In this document: piece by piece, positions 47,636 through 56,952 of the stretch
Layout of the letters: every line of letters begins with the position of its first letter
Numbering within the stretch: position 1 is the stretch's first letter
Origin: Pseudomonas benzenivorans
GTDB lineage: Bacteria; Pseudomonadota; Gammaproteobacteria; Pseudomonadales; Pseudomonadaceae
Length of the DNA stretch: 64,000 nucleotides
Reading direction: 5' to 3'
Assembly (NCBI RefSeq): GCF_033547155.1
Contig: NZ_CP137892.1
Location: 2,232,001 to 2,296,000, forward strand
The notes under the pieces: generated by a model
Databases searched by the model: none
What the model saw: the letters and a program-made list of their open reading frames with translations, nothing else
What the model was told of the DNA's origin: nothing
Made by a program: the position numbers and the translations under genes

Positions 47636-49359
47636 AGCTCGGGCCCCATGGAGAAGTGCAGGCGCACGCCGCCTTGGTCATCCAGCGGGTGAGCCAGGTC
47701 CAGGCGCAGCGGGCCGACCGGCGACACCCAGCGCAGACCGAACCCCACCGCGCTCTTCAGGCTGGGCAGTTCCAGGGCGTTGAAGCTGTTGCCCTGGTCG
47801 ACGAAGGTCGCCAGACGCCAGCGCTCGGTCAGACCGTACTGGTACTCGGCACTGACTGCGAACAGGTAGCGGCCGCCGATCTTGTCGCCCTGGGCATTTT
47901 CCGGCGACAGGCTCTGGTAGTCATAACCGCGCACGCTCTGGTCGCCGCCGGCGAAGAAGCGCAGCGACGGCGGCACCCCCTTGAAGCCGCCGGATTCGGT
48001 GGCGCCGAGCTGCACCCGGCCGAGCAGGCGGTGCTTGTCCGCCAGGGTGGTGAGGCCCTTGAGCAGTACGGTGCCGTGGATGACGTCGGCATCCGCAAGC
48101 AGCCCCTGCTTGGCCCCCGCCAGGTCGAACTGCAGGCGATAGCCCCGATTGGGGTCCAGCTGATTGTCGCTGTGCAGGTAGGCGTAACTGATGCCGGGCA
48201 TCAACAGGGTACTGAGGCCGGAGTCATCGCCCAGGCGATACTCCTCGCGCTGCCATTTCAGCGAGATGACTCGCTGCCAGCCGCTGTCCAGCCGGCTGTG
48301 CCACTCGGGGCCGATGGTCAGCAGGCGGCTGAGGCTGTCGGTGTCGGCCAGCTCCTCGTACTGGTAGCCACCGGCGTAGCGCAGCTTGTCGGTCAGCGGC
48401 GGATCGCGGGGCACGTCGTACCACAGGCCGACGTTCTGCCGCGGCTGCGACAGCTCCAGCTCGGCACCGTAGCTGTGACCTTTGCGGTTCGCATAGTGGC
48501 GTGTCCAGTTGGCCCGCCCACGCACCCCGACATCGGTGGAGACGCCCAGGCCCAGGCCCAGGCTGCGCGGCTTGCGCACCTGCAACTGGACCTCGACCGG
48601 GATGGCCTGCTGCACGGCGGTGGCCGGGTCGGCATCGACCCGCACCGTTTCGAAATAGCCACTGGCGCGCATCGACTGATACAGCTCGGCGATCAGCTCC
48701 GAGTCGTAGGGGCTGTCGGCCTCGAACGGCACCATGCGCCGCAGCAGCTCCTCGTCGAACGGCGCGTCGCCGCTGAATCGCACCGCCCCCAGGCGGTAGC
48801 GCGGGCCGCTGTCGTAGACCAGGGCGATATCGGCCACCCCGGCGTCCGGGTCGATGCGCAGCTGCTGCTGGGCGAAGCGTCCGGCGAAGAAGCCGTAACG
48901 CGAGGCCTGGTTCTGGATCTGCCGCTTGGCGGCGTCGTAGCGGCCATGGTTGAGCACCGCGCCGCTGCGCAGCTGGGCATCGCCGGGCACGCGGAAGGCT
49001 TGTAGCTGGCTGGCCGGCCCCTCGACCCTGAGGACCACCTCGCGCAAGCGCACCGGCTCGCCGGGATCGACTTCGATGATCAGGCGGTGCGGCTCTCCGG
49101 CGATCACCTCGCTGGCGATCCGCGCCCGGTAATAGCCCAGTGCCTGAACGGCCTTGCGCGCCTGGGCCTCGGCCACCCGGCGAAAGCGCTGCAGGGACTC
49201 CGGATCACGCTTGCCGAGGCTGCCGATGTGCCCCTCGATGTTGCTCTTCAGGGCCTTGTTGGCCGGCTGCACCCGCACCTCCAGCCGCGCCTCGGCGAGG
49301 ATGGTGGCACTGAGCAACAGCAGCGCCAGGCCGGCGCAGAGCTTTTCGAGGATGGTCAT
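47632..49359 (-). CDS. tamA: TamA, Omp85-family outer-membrane protein
   Basis: The 575-residue Omp85 protein has a signal peptide (about 1-22, ending ATILAEA), three POTRA domains (about 25-265) and a 16-strand barrel (about 270-575) with the lid/plug motif [19 protein letters not shown] and the closing strand [15 protein letters not shown]. It lies directly upstream of tamB with a 4-base overlap, the conserved tamAB arrangement. Substrate proteins are autotransporters and other outer-membrane proteins. Confidence 0.94.
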   Translation of the reverse strand: MTILEKLCAGLALLLLSATILAEARLEVRVQPANKALKSNIEGHIGSLGKRDPESLQRFRRVAEAQARKAVQALGYYRARIASEVIAGEPHRLIIEVDPGEPVRLREVVLRVEGPASQLQAFRVPGDAQLRSGAVLNHGRYDAAKRQIQNQASRYGFFAGRFAQQQLRIDPDAGVADIALVYDSGPRYRLGAVRFSGDAPFDEELLRRMVPFEADSPYDSELIAELYQSMRASGYFETVRVDADPATAVQQAIPVEVQLQVRKPRSLGLGLGVSTDVGVRGRANWTRHYANRKGHSYGAELELSQPRQNVGLWYDVPRDPPLTDKLRYAGGYQYEELADTDSLSRLLTIGPEWHSRLDSGWQRVISLKWQREEYRLGDDSGLSTLLMPGISYAYLHSDNQLDPNRGYRLQFDLAGAKQGLLADADVIHGTVLLKGLTTLADKHRLLGRVQLGATESGGFKGVPPSLRFFAGGDQSVRGYDYQSLSPENAQGDKIGGRYLFAVSAEYQYGLTERWRLATFVDQGNSFNALELPSLKSAVGFGLRWVSPVGPLRLDLAHPLDDQGGVRLHFSMGPEL

Positions 49360-49440
49360 GGGAGCGATGCTAGCACGCGCCGCGCCCCTGGCCAGAGCCT
49401 CCGGACGCTAGTTGCGCGGCGGCGCCGCGCACGCGCCGAA

Positions 49441-50082
49441 TCAGGCGCTGGCCTTGACCGCAGGCTGCGGATTGGGATGGAAAAACACGTGCTCGACTAT
49501 GGGGCCGACCGCCACCTGGCCGACCTCCTGGTAGCCCTGACGCTGGTAGAAGTCCAGGTAGTGCTCGTCACCGGTGTCCAGCACCACGCCCTGGGAACTG
49601 CCATCCTCCGCGCACCAGTTGTGCAGCGCCTCGAGCAGCTGCTCGCCGTAGTGCTGGCCCTGGAACTCCGGATGGATGCCGAGCAGCGGCAACAGGTGAT
49701 AGGTACCCGGCGGCAGGCAGGCCAGCACGGCATCGTGGTACTCCAGGTAGCGCCGGGTGCAGCGAAAGCCGGTGGTCAGCAGCATGCGCATGCGCCAGCC
49801 CCAGCTTTCGGTGATGTCCAGACGCCGCTGGGGCGGCGCGATCAGCGCCATGCCGATCAGGCGGTCGTCGATCAGCAGGCCCAGGGCCGGCAGGTCCTCG
49901 CTGAAATGCTGCTGCACCAGCTCGCGCACCGTGGCCCTTACGCGCTGGTCATAGCCCGTGCGACCGGCCTCGAACAGGTAGGCGAAGGTGGGTTCGTGAC
50001 GGTAGGCGTGGTACAGCAGCGAGCGGGCCTCGCGGGCATAGCCGCCATCGAGCTGGCGAATCTCGGCTGGACTGTTGGGCAT
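49441..50082 (-). CDS. GNAT family N-acetyltransferase
   Basis: The 213-residue protein has a GNAT fold with the acetyl-CoA-binding segment [20 protein letters not shown] (variant of the R/Q-x-x-G-x-G/A loop) and the C-terminal [25 protein letters not shown]. The substrate may be an amine, peptide or small toxin; none is established. A homologue holds the same place between tamA and xthA in P. aeruginosa, by memory. It is divergent from xthA with a 147-base gap and lies 81 bases upstream of tamA on the same strand, so it could be co-transcribed with tamAB. Confidence 0.85.
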   Translation of the reverse strand: MPNSPAEIRQLDGGYAREARSLLYHAYRHEPTFAYLFEAGRTGYDQRVRATVRELVQQHFSEDLPALGLLIDDRLIGMALIAPPQRRLDITESWGWRMRMLLTTGFRCTRRYLEYHDAVLACLPPGTYHLLPLLGIHPEFQGQHYGEQLLEALHNWCAEDGSSQGVVLDTGDEHYLDFYQRQGYQEVGQVAVGPIVEHVFFHPNPQPAVKASA

Positions 50083-50229
50083 GGGCGCGACCTCTGTTGT
50101 TATTGGATTGCGTGGCCTTGGGCCACGTTAGCACCGCAGCCCCGCGCCCGCCAGGCGACTGGCCCCGCCCCCCGGGGATCGGCTAGCATCCCAGGCCTTC
50201 CAGACAACTGCCCCAGGATCTGCCGCCCC

Positions 50230-51042
50230 ATGAAGATCGTCTCCTTCAACATCAACGGCCTGCGCGCGCGCCCCCATCAACTGGCGGCGCTGATCGACAA
50301 GCACCAGCCGGACGTGATCGGCCTGCAGGAAACCAAGGTCGCCGACGAGCAATTCCCCGAGGCGGAGATCCGCCAGCTCGGTTACCACGTGCACTACCAC
50401 GGGCAGAAGGGCCACTACGGCGTCGCTCTGCTCTCGCGCCAGGCACCGCTGGAGCTGCACAAGGGGTTTCCCGGTGACGCCGAGGATGCCCAGCGGCGCT
50501 TCATCTACGGCACCTTCGCCGATGTCCAGGGCAATCCGGTGACGGTGATGAACGGCTACTTCCCCCAGGGCGAGAACCGCGACCACCCGCTCAAGTTCCC
50601 CGCCAAGCAGCGCTTCTACGCCGACCTGCAGCAGCTGCTGCGCAGCCGGTTCCAGCCGCAGCAGGCGCTGGTGGTGATGGGCGATATCAACATCTCGCCG
50701 GAGGATTGCGACATCGGCATCGGCGAGCCGAACCGCCTGCGCTGGCTCAAGACCGGCAAGTGCAGCTTCCTGCCGGAGGAACGGCAGTGGCTGGCCGAGC
50801 TGAAGGACTGGGGCCTGGTGGACAGCTTCCGCCGCCTCAACCCGCAGGTGAACGACCGCTTCAGCTGGTTCGACTACCGCAGCCGCGGCTTCGAGGACGA
50901 GCCCAAACGCGGCCTGCGCATCGACGTGATCCTCGCCTCCCTGGCCCTGCAGGCGCGGATCAAGGACGCTGGCATCGACTACGAACTGCGCGGCATGGAG
51001 AAGCCCTCGGACCACGCGCCGATCTGGCTGGAGCTGAGCTGA
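50230..51042 (+). CDS. xthA: exodeoxyribonuclease III
   Basis: The 270-residue exonuclease III / AP endonuclease cuts DNA 5' to abasic sites and degrades 3' ends in base-excision repair. Residues of the active site are visible: NING at the N-terminus, Glu34 in [20 protein letters not shown], and [10 protein letters not shown] at the C-terminus. I start at the ATG at 50230 ([11 protein letters not shown]), which matches E. coli Xth; a long upstream extension of the frame runs antisense through the GNAT gene and is not coding. Confidence 0.96.
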   Translation: MKIVSFNINGLRARPHQLAALIDKHQPDVIGLQETKVADEQFPEAEIRQLGYHVHYHGQKGHYGVALLSRQAPLELHKGFPGDAEDAQRRFIYGTFADVQGNPVTVMNGYFPQGENRDHPLKFPAKQRFYADLQQLLRSRFQPQQALVVMGDINISPEDCDIGIGEPNRLRWLKTGKCSFLPEERQWLAELKDWGLVDSFRRLNPQVNDRFSWFDYRSRGFEDEPKRGLRIDVILASLALQARIKDAGIDYELRGMEKPSDHAPIWLELS

Positions 51043-51119
51043 GCCGAGCCGATTGCCGAGCCCCGGCAATCGGCGGGCTTGCCGGTAAGCCTCATCCTAG
51101 AGCATCCGCGCACACGCAG

Positions 51120-51148
51120 CTGTCACATTTCGGTCATCTTTCTGTCTT
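51120..51148 (+). promoter_or_regulatory. Pho box (PhoB-binding site), three 7-base repeats
   Basis: CTGTCAC-ATTT-CGGTCAT-CTTT-CTGTCTT: three 7-base direct repeats at an exact 11-base period, matching the PhoB consensus CTGTCAT with AT-rich 4-base spacers (5 to 6 of 7 per unit). It lies 44-72 bases upstream of the PstS-OmpA gene, in line with phosphate-starvation control. Confidence 0.75.
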
Positions 51149-51191
51149 ATCGTCACGGCATCCTCATCCACCCATAGAAGGTGTCTGCAGC

Positions 51192-52574
51192 ATGCCGCGC
51201 GCCCTGCAAGATCGTGATCGCCAACCCCGGAACCTGAACGCAGCCCTGCTGTTGCTAGGCTTCATCGGCTCGCTCCTGTCCGGGCCGATCTCCGCCGCCC
51301 TGCCGGTTCCCGCCGACGGCAGCAGCGTGCTGCGCATCCAGGGCTCCAACACCATAGGCGCGAAGCTCGGACCGGCGCTGGCCAAGGGCCTGCTCGAACA
51401 GCAAGGCGTCGACGCCATCGACGTGCGACCGGGCAAGGCGGAGAACGAGCAGCGGATCGTCGGCACCACCGACCAGGGCCGCAGCGTGATCATCGAGGTG
51501 GCGGCCCACGGCTCCAGCACCGGCTTCGCCGCCCTGCACAGCGGCAGCGCCGATCTGGCGGCCTCCTCGCGGCCGATCAAGGCCGGCGAGGTCGCCGCCC
51601 TGGCGGCCCTCGGCGACATGAGGAGCCGGGACGCCGAGCAGGTCATCGCCATCGACGGCCTGGCGATCATCCTGCATCCAAGCAACCCCATCGAGGCGCT
51701 GCGCATCGATCAGCTGGCCCAGGTGTTCGCCGGCGAGATCGCCGACTGGGCGCAGCTCGGTGGGCGCCCGGGGCCGATCAACCTGTACGCCCGGGACGAC
51801 AACTCCGGCACCTACGACACCTTCAAGGAGCTGGTACTGGCCGCCAATGGCAAGAACCTGGCCGCCGGCGCCCGCCGCTTCGAATCCAGCGAGCGCCTCT
51901 CCGACCTGGTCAGCCGGGACACCCAGGGCATCGGCTTTATCGGCCTGCCCTACATTCGTCAGGCCAAGGCCCTGGCCGTCGCCGCCGGGGATTCCCTGGC
52001 CATGCCGCCGAGCGAGACGTTGATCGCCACCGAGGACTACCCCCTGTCGCGACGGTTGTTCCTGTACAACCAGCCGGCGCTGGACAATCCCTGGGCCAAG
52101 GCCCTGATCCGCTTCGCCCATAGCCCGCGCGGACAGGCCATAGTGGCGCAGAACGGCTTCATCGCGCAGACCGTGCAGGCCGTGCAGGTCAAGCCCGACC
52201 CGGCCATGCCGGCGGCCTACCAGGCCCTGGCCAGGGACGCCCAGCGCCTGTCGGTGAACTTCCGCTTCCAGGAGGGCAGCGCCAGCCTGGACAACAAGAC
52301 CGGGCAGGATTTCGCCCGGGTGCTGACCTTCCTCAAGGAGCAGGACAAGCTGCGCCACAAGGTGGTGCTGGTCGGGTTCGGCGACCCCAAGTCCGATCCG
52401 GCCCGGGCCGAGCTGCTGTCCAAGCTGCGTGCCATGGCGGTGCGCCGCGAACTGGCGAAGCAGGGAGTGATCTTCCGCGACATCATCGGCCTGGGCGACG
52501 AGTTGCCGGTGGCCGTCAACGATACCGACGAAGGGCGGATCAAGAATCGCCGGGTCGAAGTCTGGGTGTACTGA
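51192..52574 (+). CDS. PstS-like phosphate-binding domain fused to OmpA-like domain
   Basis: The 460-residue exported protein has a signal peptide (about 1-35, ending GPISA), a PstS-type periplasmic binding domain (about 45-335) with LRIQGSNTIG, DLAASSRPI, and the anion-site motif DDNSGTYDTFKELV, and an OmpA-like peptidoglycan-binding domain (about 345-460) with VNFRFQEGSASLDN and GRIKNRRVEVWVY. It would hold a phosphate- or anion-binding protein at the cell wall. The Pho box upstream supports a role in phosphate starvation. The ATG at 51192 is preceded by AGAAGGTG. No pstCAB genes are adjacent. Longer upstream frame overlaps xthA and is a shadow. Confidence 0.88.
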   Translation: MPRALQDRDRQPRNLNAALLLLGFIGSLLSGPISAALPVPADGSSVLRIQGSNTIGAKLGPALAKGLLEQQGVDAIDVRPGKAENEQRIVGTTDQGRSVIIEVAAHGSSTGFAALHSGSADLAASSRPIKAGEVAALAALGDMRSRDAEQVIAIDGLAIILHPSNPIEALRIDQLAQVFAGEIADWAQLGGRPGPINLYARDDNSGTYDTFKELVLAANGKNLAAGARRFESSERLSDLVSRDTQGIGFIGLPYIRQAKALAVAAGDSLAMPPSETLIATEDYPLSRRLFLYNQPALDNPWAKALIRFAHSPRGQAIVAQNGFIAQTVQAVQVKPDPAMPAAYQALARDAQRLSVNFRFQEGSASLDNKTGQDFARVLTFLKEQDKLRHKVVLVGFGDPKSDPARAELLSKLRAMAVRRELAKQGVIFRDIIGLGDELPVAVNDTDEGRIKNRRVEVWVY

Positions 52575-52584
52575 GCCCGCTTGC

Positions 52585-52616
52585 ATCCCAGGCCGGCATC
52601 GTCGGCGGCCTGGGAT
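52585..52616 (+). terminator. stem-loop after the PstS-OmpA gene, probable terminator
   Basis: A perfect 11-base stem (ATCCCAGGCCG / CGGCCTGGGAT, loop of 10) begins 11 bases after the stop. The tail is short (TTTG), so it may be a weak terminator or an RNA-stabilising end. Confidence 0.6.
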
Positions 52617-52674
52617 TTGCCCTGGGGGGTATTCGGCTCTAGCCTTACTCCCAGTGATACCGGGCCCCTCTGGC

Positions 52675-52722
52675 GGTGAATGTTCACCGTGATGTCGGCG
52701 TCACCAAGTTGGTTCTCAACTT
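52675..52722 (+). promoter_or_regulatory. structured leader before the TerC-family gene
   Basis: Two inverted repeats stand just upstream of the TerC gene: GGTGAATGTTCACC (52675-52688) and AAGTTG-N5-CAACTT (52706-52722). TerC/Alx genes in many bacteria are controlled by a manganese-sensing yybP-ykoY riboswitch; I do not find its conserved core here. The hairpins may still fold in the leader RNA or act as operators. Confidence 0.35.
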
Positions 52723-52744
52723 AGGCGGACATCAGGGAGGGCCT

Positions 52745-53740
52745 ATGACCGCACTGGACAGCCTCCTCACCCTCTCCTTTCTCGGCACCCCCGGCTGGTT
52801 CTGGCTGGCCTTCGCCGCCATCGTCGTCGCCCTGCTGGTGCTGGACCTGGGGGTGCTGCACCGCGAGCAGCATGAAATCGAGATGCGCGAGAGCCTGCTG
52901 CTCTACGGCGGCTACTTCAGCGTGGGCATGGCGTTCGGAGCCTGGATCTGGTGGCAGCTGGGGGCGACCAAGGCCCTGGAGTTCTACACCGGTCTGCTGG
53001 TCGAGCAGTCGCTGTCGATGGACAACGTCTTCGTCATGGCGGTGATCCTCAGCTACTTCGACATTCCCCGTCGCTACCAACACCGGGTGCTGTTTTGGGG
53101 CATCCTCGGGGTGGTGCTGCTACGGGCGCTGATGATCGGCCTGGGCACCGCCCTGATACAGCGTTTCGACTGGGTGCTCTACCTGTTCGGCGCCTTCCTG
53201 CTGCTCACCGGGGTGAAGATGCTGTTTACCCGCGAGGAGCGGCATCCGGACCTGGCGCGCAACCCGCTGCTGAACTTCCTGCGCCGGCACCTGCGGGTCA
53301 CCGACGAGCTGCATGGCGGGCGCTTTCTGGTGCGCCTGCCGGAGCCCGGCGGCGGCAGGCTGCGGCTGCATGCCACGCCGCTGCTGCTGGCCCTGGTGCT
53401 GATCGAGCTGGCCGACCTGGTCTTCGCCGTGGACAGCGTGCCGGCGGTGTTCGCCATCAGCCAGGACCCCTTTATCGTCTACACCTCGAACATTTTCGCG
53501 ATTCTCGGCCTGCGCGCACTGTATTTCGCCCTGGCCTCGCTGATGCACCGCTTCGTCTATCTGAAATACGCCCTGGCACTGGTGCTGATCTTCATCGGCG
53601 GCAAGATTTTCCTGCACGAGCTGCTCGGCCCGGTGCCGGCGCTGCTGTCGCTGGGCGTAACCTTGGCGCTGCTGGGCGGCGGCGTGGCGCTGTCGCTGCT
53701 CAAGACCCGCACACACACCCAGGACCGTCACAGCAGCTGA
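52745..53740 (+). CDS. TerC/Alx family membrane protein
   Basis: The 331-residue inner-membrane protein has about nine transmembrane helices and the family motifs EQSLSMDNVFVMAVILSYF (near residue 92) and IELADLVFAVDSVPAVFAIS (near residue 219), with acidic residues in membrane that fit metal-ion transport. Alx/TerC proteins export manganese or protect against metals; E. coli Alx lowers toxic manganese. The ATG at 52745 is preceded by GGGAGGG; an earlier in-frame GTG at 52676 would lie in the hairpin region. By memory P. aeruginosa has a homologue in the same order. Confidence 0.9.
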   Translation: MTALDSLLTLSFLGTPGWFWLAFAAIVVALLVLDLGVLHREQHEIEMRESLLLYGGYFSVGMAFGAWIWWQLGATKALEFYTGLLVEQSLSMDNVFVMAVILSYFDIPRRYQHRVLFWGILGVVLLRALMIGLGTALIQRFDWVLYLFGAFLLLTGVKMLFTREERHPDLARNPLLNFLRRHLRVTDELHGGRFLVRLPEPGGGRLRLHATPLLLALVLIELADLVFAVDSVPAVFAISQDPFIVYTSNIFAILGLRALYFALASLMHRFVYLKYALALVLIFIGGKIFLHELLGPVPALLSLGVTLALLGGGVALSLLKTRTHTQDRHSS

Positions 53741-53961
53741 CGCGCCCCCGGTCAGTATCCATGCCATCGTACAAGGGTGCTGCGGCCGGCGCGCCCTGAA
53801 CGTCCATGAGGAGCTGGCGGCCCGCACCTTCGCCGCGCAACTGCATCTGCGCCTGGGCTGGCTGCAGGACGACTGCGACGAGCCGCGGCCCTGAGAAACG
53901 AGCCAGATGCCCGGGGCCCACCCCATGGCGGGCCCAGGCCGTTCAATCGGCGTGCCCGCCT

Positions 53962-55191
53962 TCAGCGCGTGGCCTTCATCGCCTCGCGGGACATGTACTT
54001 GCCGATCTCGAACTTGCCGATCGCCGCGCGGTGCACCTCGTCCGGGCCGTCGGCCAAGCGCAGGGTGCGCTGCATGGCGTACCAGTAGGCCAGCGGGAAG
54101 TCGTTGGAGACCCCGGCGCCGCCGTGGATCTGGATGGCGCGGTCGATCACCTTGAGCGCGACGTTGGGCGCCACCACCTTGATCTGGGCGATCTCGCTGG
54201 CGGCGATCTTGTTGCCGACGGTGTCCATCATGTAGGCCGCATTGAGGGTCAGCAGGCGGGCCATGTTGATTTCCATGCGCGAGTCGGCGATCAGATCGAT
54301 ATTGCCGCCCAGGCGCGCCAGTGGCTTGCCGAAGGCGGTGCGCTCGATGGCGCGCTCGCACATGAGCTTGAGGGCGCGTTCGGCCATGCCGATCGAGCGC
54401 ATGCAGTGATGGATACGGCCCGGGCCTAGGCGGCCCTGGGCGATCTCGAAACCGCGACCCTCGCCGAGGATGACGTTCTCATAGGGCACCCGCACGTTGT
54501 CGAACAGCACCTCGGCGTGGCCGTGGGGCGCGTCGTCGTAGCCGAACACCGGCAGCGGGCGCAGCACCTTGACGCCGGGGGCGTCCATCGGCACCAGGAT
54601 CATCGAATGCTGCTGGTGGCGCGGCGCCTCCGGGTCGGTCAGGCCCATGAAGATCATCACCTTGCAGCGCGGGTCGCAGGCGCCCGAGGTCCACCACTTG
54701 CGGCCGTTGATCAGCCACTCGTCGCCCTGGCGCACGGCGCTGGCCTCCATGTTGGTGGCGTCGCTCGAGGCCACGCCCGGCTCGGTCATGGCGAAGGCCG
54801 AGCGGATCTCGCCGCTGAGCAGGGGTTTGAGCCACTGCTGCTTCTGCGCCTCGCTGCCGTAGCGCACCAGCACCTCCATGTTGCCGGTGTCCGGCGCGGC
54901 GCAGTTGAAGGGTTCCGGGCCGATCAGCGAGCTGCCCATGATCTCGGCAAGAGGCGCGTATTCGGTGTTGCTCAGGCCGGCGCCCAGCTCGGACTCGGGC
55001 AGGAACAGGTTCCACAGGCCCTCGGCCTTGGCCTTGGCCTTGAGCGCTTCCATGATCGCGGTCGGCTGCCAGCGGTCGCCCTCGGCCACCTGCTGCTCGA
55101 ACACGGCTTCGGCCGGATAGACATGGGCCTCCATGAACGCCGTCACGCGTTCACGCAGTTCCTGGACCTTGGGGGAGTAGGCGAAATCCAT
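53962..55191 (-). CDS. acyl-CoA dehydrogenase family protein
   Basis: The 409-residue flavoenzyme has the ACAD three-part fold: helical N-domain, middle beta domain with [17 protein letters not shown] and FAD-binding [11 protein letters not shown], and helical C-domain with [14 protein letters not shown] and [15 protein letters not shown]. It desaturates acyl-CoA at the alpha-beta bond and passes electrons to ETF. The motifs resemble the ACAD10/11-like branch, which acts on long or branched acyl chains; the real substrate is unknown. The divergent LysR gene 157 bases away is its likely regulator. The gap holds GATTAATC (55261-55268), a perfect palindrome. Confidence 0.9.
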   Translation of the reverse strand: MDFAYSPKVQELRERVTAFMEAHVYPAEAVFEQQVAEGDRWQPTAIMEALKAKAKAEGLWNLFLPESELGAGLSNTEYAPLAEIMGSSLIGPEPFNCAAPDTGNMEVLVRYGSEAQKQQWLKPLLSGEIRSAFAMTEPGVASSDATNMEASAVRQGDEWLINGRKWWTSGACDPRCKVMIFMGLTDPEAPRHQQHSMILVPMDAPGVKVLRPLPVFGYDDAPHGHAEVLFDNVRVPYENVILGEGRGFEIAQGRLGPGRIHHCMRSIGMAERALKLMCERAIERTAFGKPLARLGGNIDLIADSRMEINMARLLTLNAAYMMDTVGNKIAASEIAQIKVVAPNVALKVIDRAIQIHGGAGVSNDFPLAYWYAMQRTLRLADGPDEVHRAAIGKFEIGKYMSREAMKATR

Positions 55192-55348
55192 GGGGCTACC
55201 TTCTGACGGGATTTGAGTGAGGTCTTGGCGACATGGGAAGGATGCTAGAACAGGGCTTTTGATTAATCTAAGCTATTTTCGTCGTGTATAAACATTCATA
55301 ACCGATATATGATCCGGCGAACCGGACCAGCCGCGGAGCCCGCTCGCA

Positions 55349-56281
55349 ATGAATCTGAACAAGGTCGACCTCAACCTCTTTGTCGTCTTCGATGCCATCT
55401 ACAGCGAGGCCAACCTGACCCGCGCCGGGCAGATCGTCGGCATCACCCAGCCGGCGGTATCCAACGCCCTGGCGCGCCTGCGCGAGACCTTCAACGACCC
55501 GCTGTTCGTGCGCACCGCCCAGGGCATGGTGCCCACGCCCATGGCGCAGAACATCATCGGCCCGGTGCGCAACGCCCTGCAGCAGCTGCGCATCTCGGTG
55601 CAGGAGAGCCGCACCTTCAACCCGGCCCAGGCGAACAAGACCTACCGCATCAGCATGACCGACCTGACCGAGGCGGTCATCCTGCCGCCGCTGTTCCAGC
55701 GCCTGCGTCGCCTGGCGCCGCAACTGGTGATCGAGAGCATGCTGGCCAAGCGGCGCGAGACCACCAAGGAGCTGGCCGCCGGCCGCCTGGACTTCGCCGT
55801 GGACGCGCCCCTGAATACCGACCCCCAGGTACGCCACGTCAAGCTGATGGAGGATCGCTATGTCTGCGCTTTACGCCAGGGCCACCCCTTGGCCAAGGAC
55901 AAGCTCAGCCTGGACGAGTACCTGTCCCTGACCCATATCCACATTTCCAGTCGCCGCAGCGGCCTGGGCTACATCGACCTGGCCCTGGGCAAGATGGGCA
56001 TCCAGCGCAAGATCGCCCTGCGCTCGCAGCACTACCTGATGGCCAGCACCGTGATGCAGCAGACCGACATGGCCATGACCGTGCCGGAGCGCTTCGCCCG
56101 GCGCAACGGCCTGCACCATGTGGAGTTGCCGGTCAGCGACGTACCGACCCTGGAAACCCACCTGTACTGGCATGAGAGCACCGACCAGGACCCGGCCAAC
56201 CGCTGGATGCGCGAGCAGATCATCGAGATTTGCCAGCAGGTCGCGGCCCAGGAGAGGAAGATCGACCAGGCCAGCGCCTGA
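55349..56281 (+). CDS. LysR-family transcriptional regulator
   Basis: The 310-residue regulator has an HTH domain at residues 6-65 (VDLNLFVVFDAIYSEANLTR, ITQPAVSNALARLR, NDPLFVRTAQGMVPT) and an effector-binding domain to about 300. The N-terminal sequence belongs to the NodD/LeuO/MexT-like branch of LysR regulators. It is divergent from the acyl-CoA dehydrogenase gene, the classic LysR target arrangement, so it probably controls that gene in response to an acyl metabolite. The start at 55349 gives the standard N-terminus. Confidence 0.9.
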   Translation: MNLNKVDLNLFVVFDAIYSEANLTRAGQIVGITQPAVSNALARLRETFNDPLFVRTAQGMVPTPMAQNIIGPVRNALQQLRISVQESRTFNPAQANKTYRISMTDLTEAVILPPLFQRLRRLAPQLVIESMLAKRRETTKELAAGRLDFAVDAPLNTDPQVRHVKLMEDRYVCALRQGHPLAKDKLSLDEYLSLTHIHISSRRSGLGYIDLALGKMGIQRKIALRSQHYLMASTVMQQTDMAMTVPERFARRNGLHHVELPVSDVPTLETHLYWHESTDQDPANRWMREQIIEICQQVAAQERKIDQASA

Positions 56282-56300
56282 GGCCTGCGATCCCCCGCGC

Positions 56301-56843
56301 CTAGCCGCGCTCGCCCAGCCAGGCGCAGAGCTGCCGGCGCAGCGCGCCCCTGCTGAGAGTGGCATCCATAAGCAGCACCCCGGGTTCGCCGCTGGGGTCT
56401 TCGAGACAGGCGAACTGGCTGTCGAGCAGCCTACTCGGCATAAAGTGGCCGGCGCGGGCGTTGACCCGCCGCCGAGCGCTGGCCGGGTCGATACTCAAGT
56501 GGGCGAAGCGCAGTCCAGGCACGGCGGCACGCAGGCGTTGCCGGTAGCTACGCTTGAGCGCCGAACAGGCCAGCACCACCCCTTCGCCGGCCGCCTGGAC
56601 GGCCAGCACCCCATGGGCCAGGGCATCCAGCCAAGGGCCGCGCTCGGCATCGCCCAGGGGGATGCCGGCGCGCATTCGCTCGATATTCTGCGGGGGATGG
56701 AACAGATCGCCCTCGAGGTAGCGCCAGCCGAGTGCGCGGGCCACGGCCCGACCGAGCGTGCTCTTGCCCGAGCCGCTGACACCCATCACCACCAGCGCCC
56801 GAGGGGGCCCTGCCTTGCTCGTCATGGCACGCCTCGTCGTCAT
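56301..56843 (-). CDS. gntK: gluconokinase
   Basis: The 180-residue kinase phosphorylates gluconate to 6-phosphogluconate with ATP, feeding the Entner-Doudoroff route. It has the Walker A loop GVSGSGKST (residues 21-29), the GDLFHPPQNIERMRAGIPL segment typical of GntK and the lid CSALKRSYRQRLR. An alternative start at 56825 is possible; I keep 56843 with GGAG upstream. It converges with the LysR gene, and no gluconate transporter or regulator is beside it. Confidence 0.93.
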   Translation of the reverse strand: MTTRRAMTSKAGPPRALVVMGVSGSGKSTLGRAVARALGWRYLEGDLFHPPQNIERMRAGIPLGDAERGPWLDALAHGVLAVQAAGEGVVLACSALKRSYRQRLRAAVPGLRFAHLSIDPASARRRVNARAGHFMPSRLLDSQFACLEDPSGEPGVLLMDATLSRGALRRQLCAWLGERG

Positions 56844-56952
56844 AGGCGCTCCAGCACCTCATCTGCCTTGACCGATGATGGCGCCAGTGCCTTGCAGCGA
56901 CAAGCGCGGTACCACGCGGAACCTATTCTGGTCCTCGCGAGCTAGGGGGCGG

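Noticed and set aside
49087-50229. long N-terminal extension of xthA
   Set aside because: It runs antisense across the GNAT gene; the conserved Xth start is at 50230.
52575-52744. yybP-ykoY manganese riboswitch before the TerC gene
   Set aside because: The conserved GGGGAGUAG-type core could not be found, only two simple hairpins, so I list it as an unspecific leader.
53741-53961. possible gene remnant between the TerC gene and the acyl-CoA dehydrogenase
   Set aside because: A short plus-strand frame ending at 53893 (about 45 codons, with LGWLQDDCDEPRP) has no start codon or ribosome site and no recognisable family.
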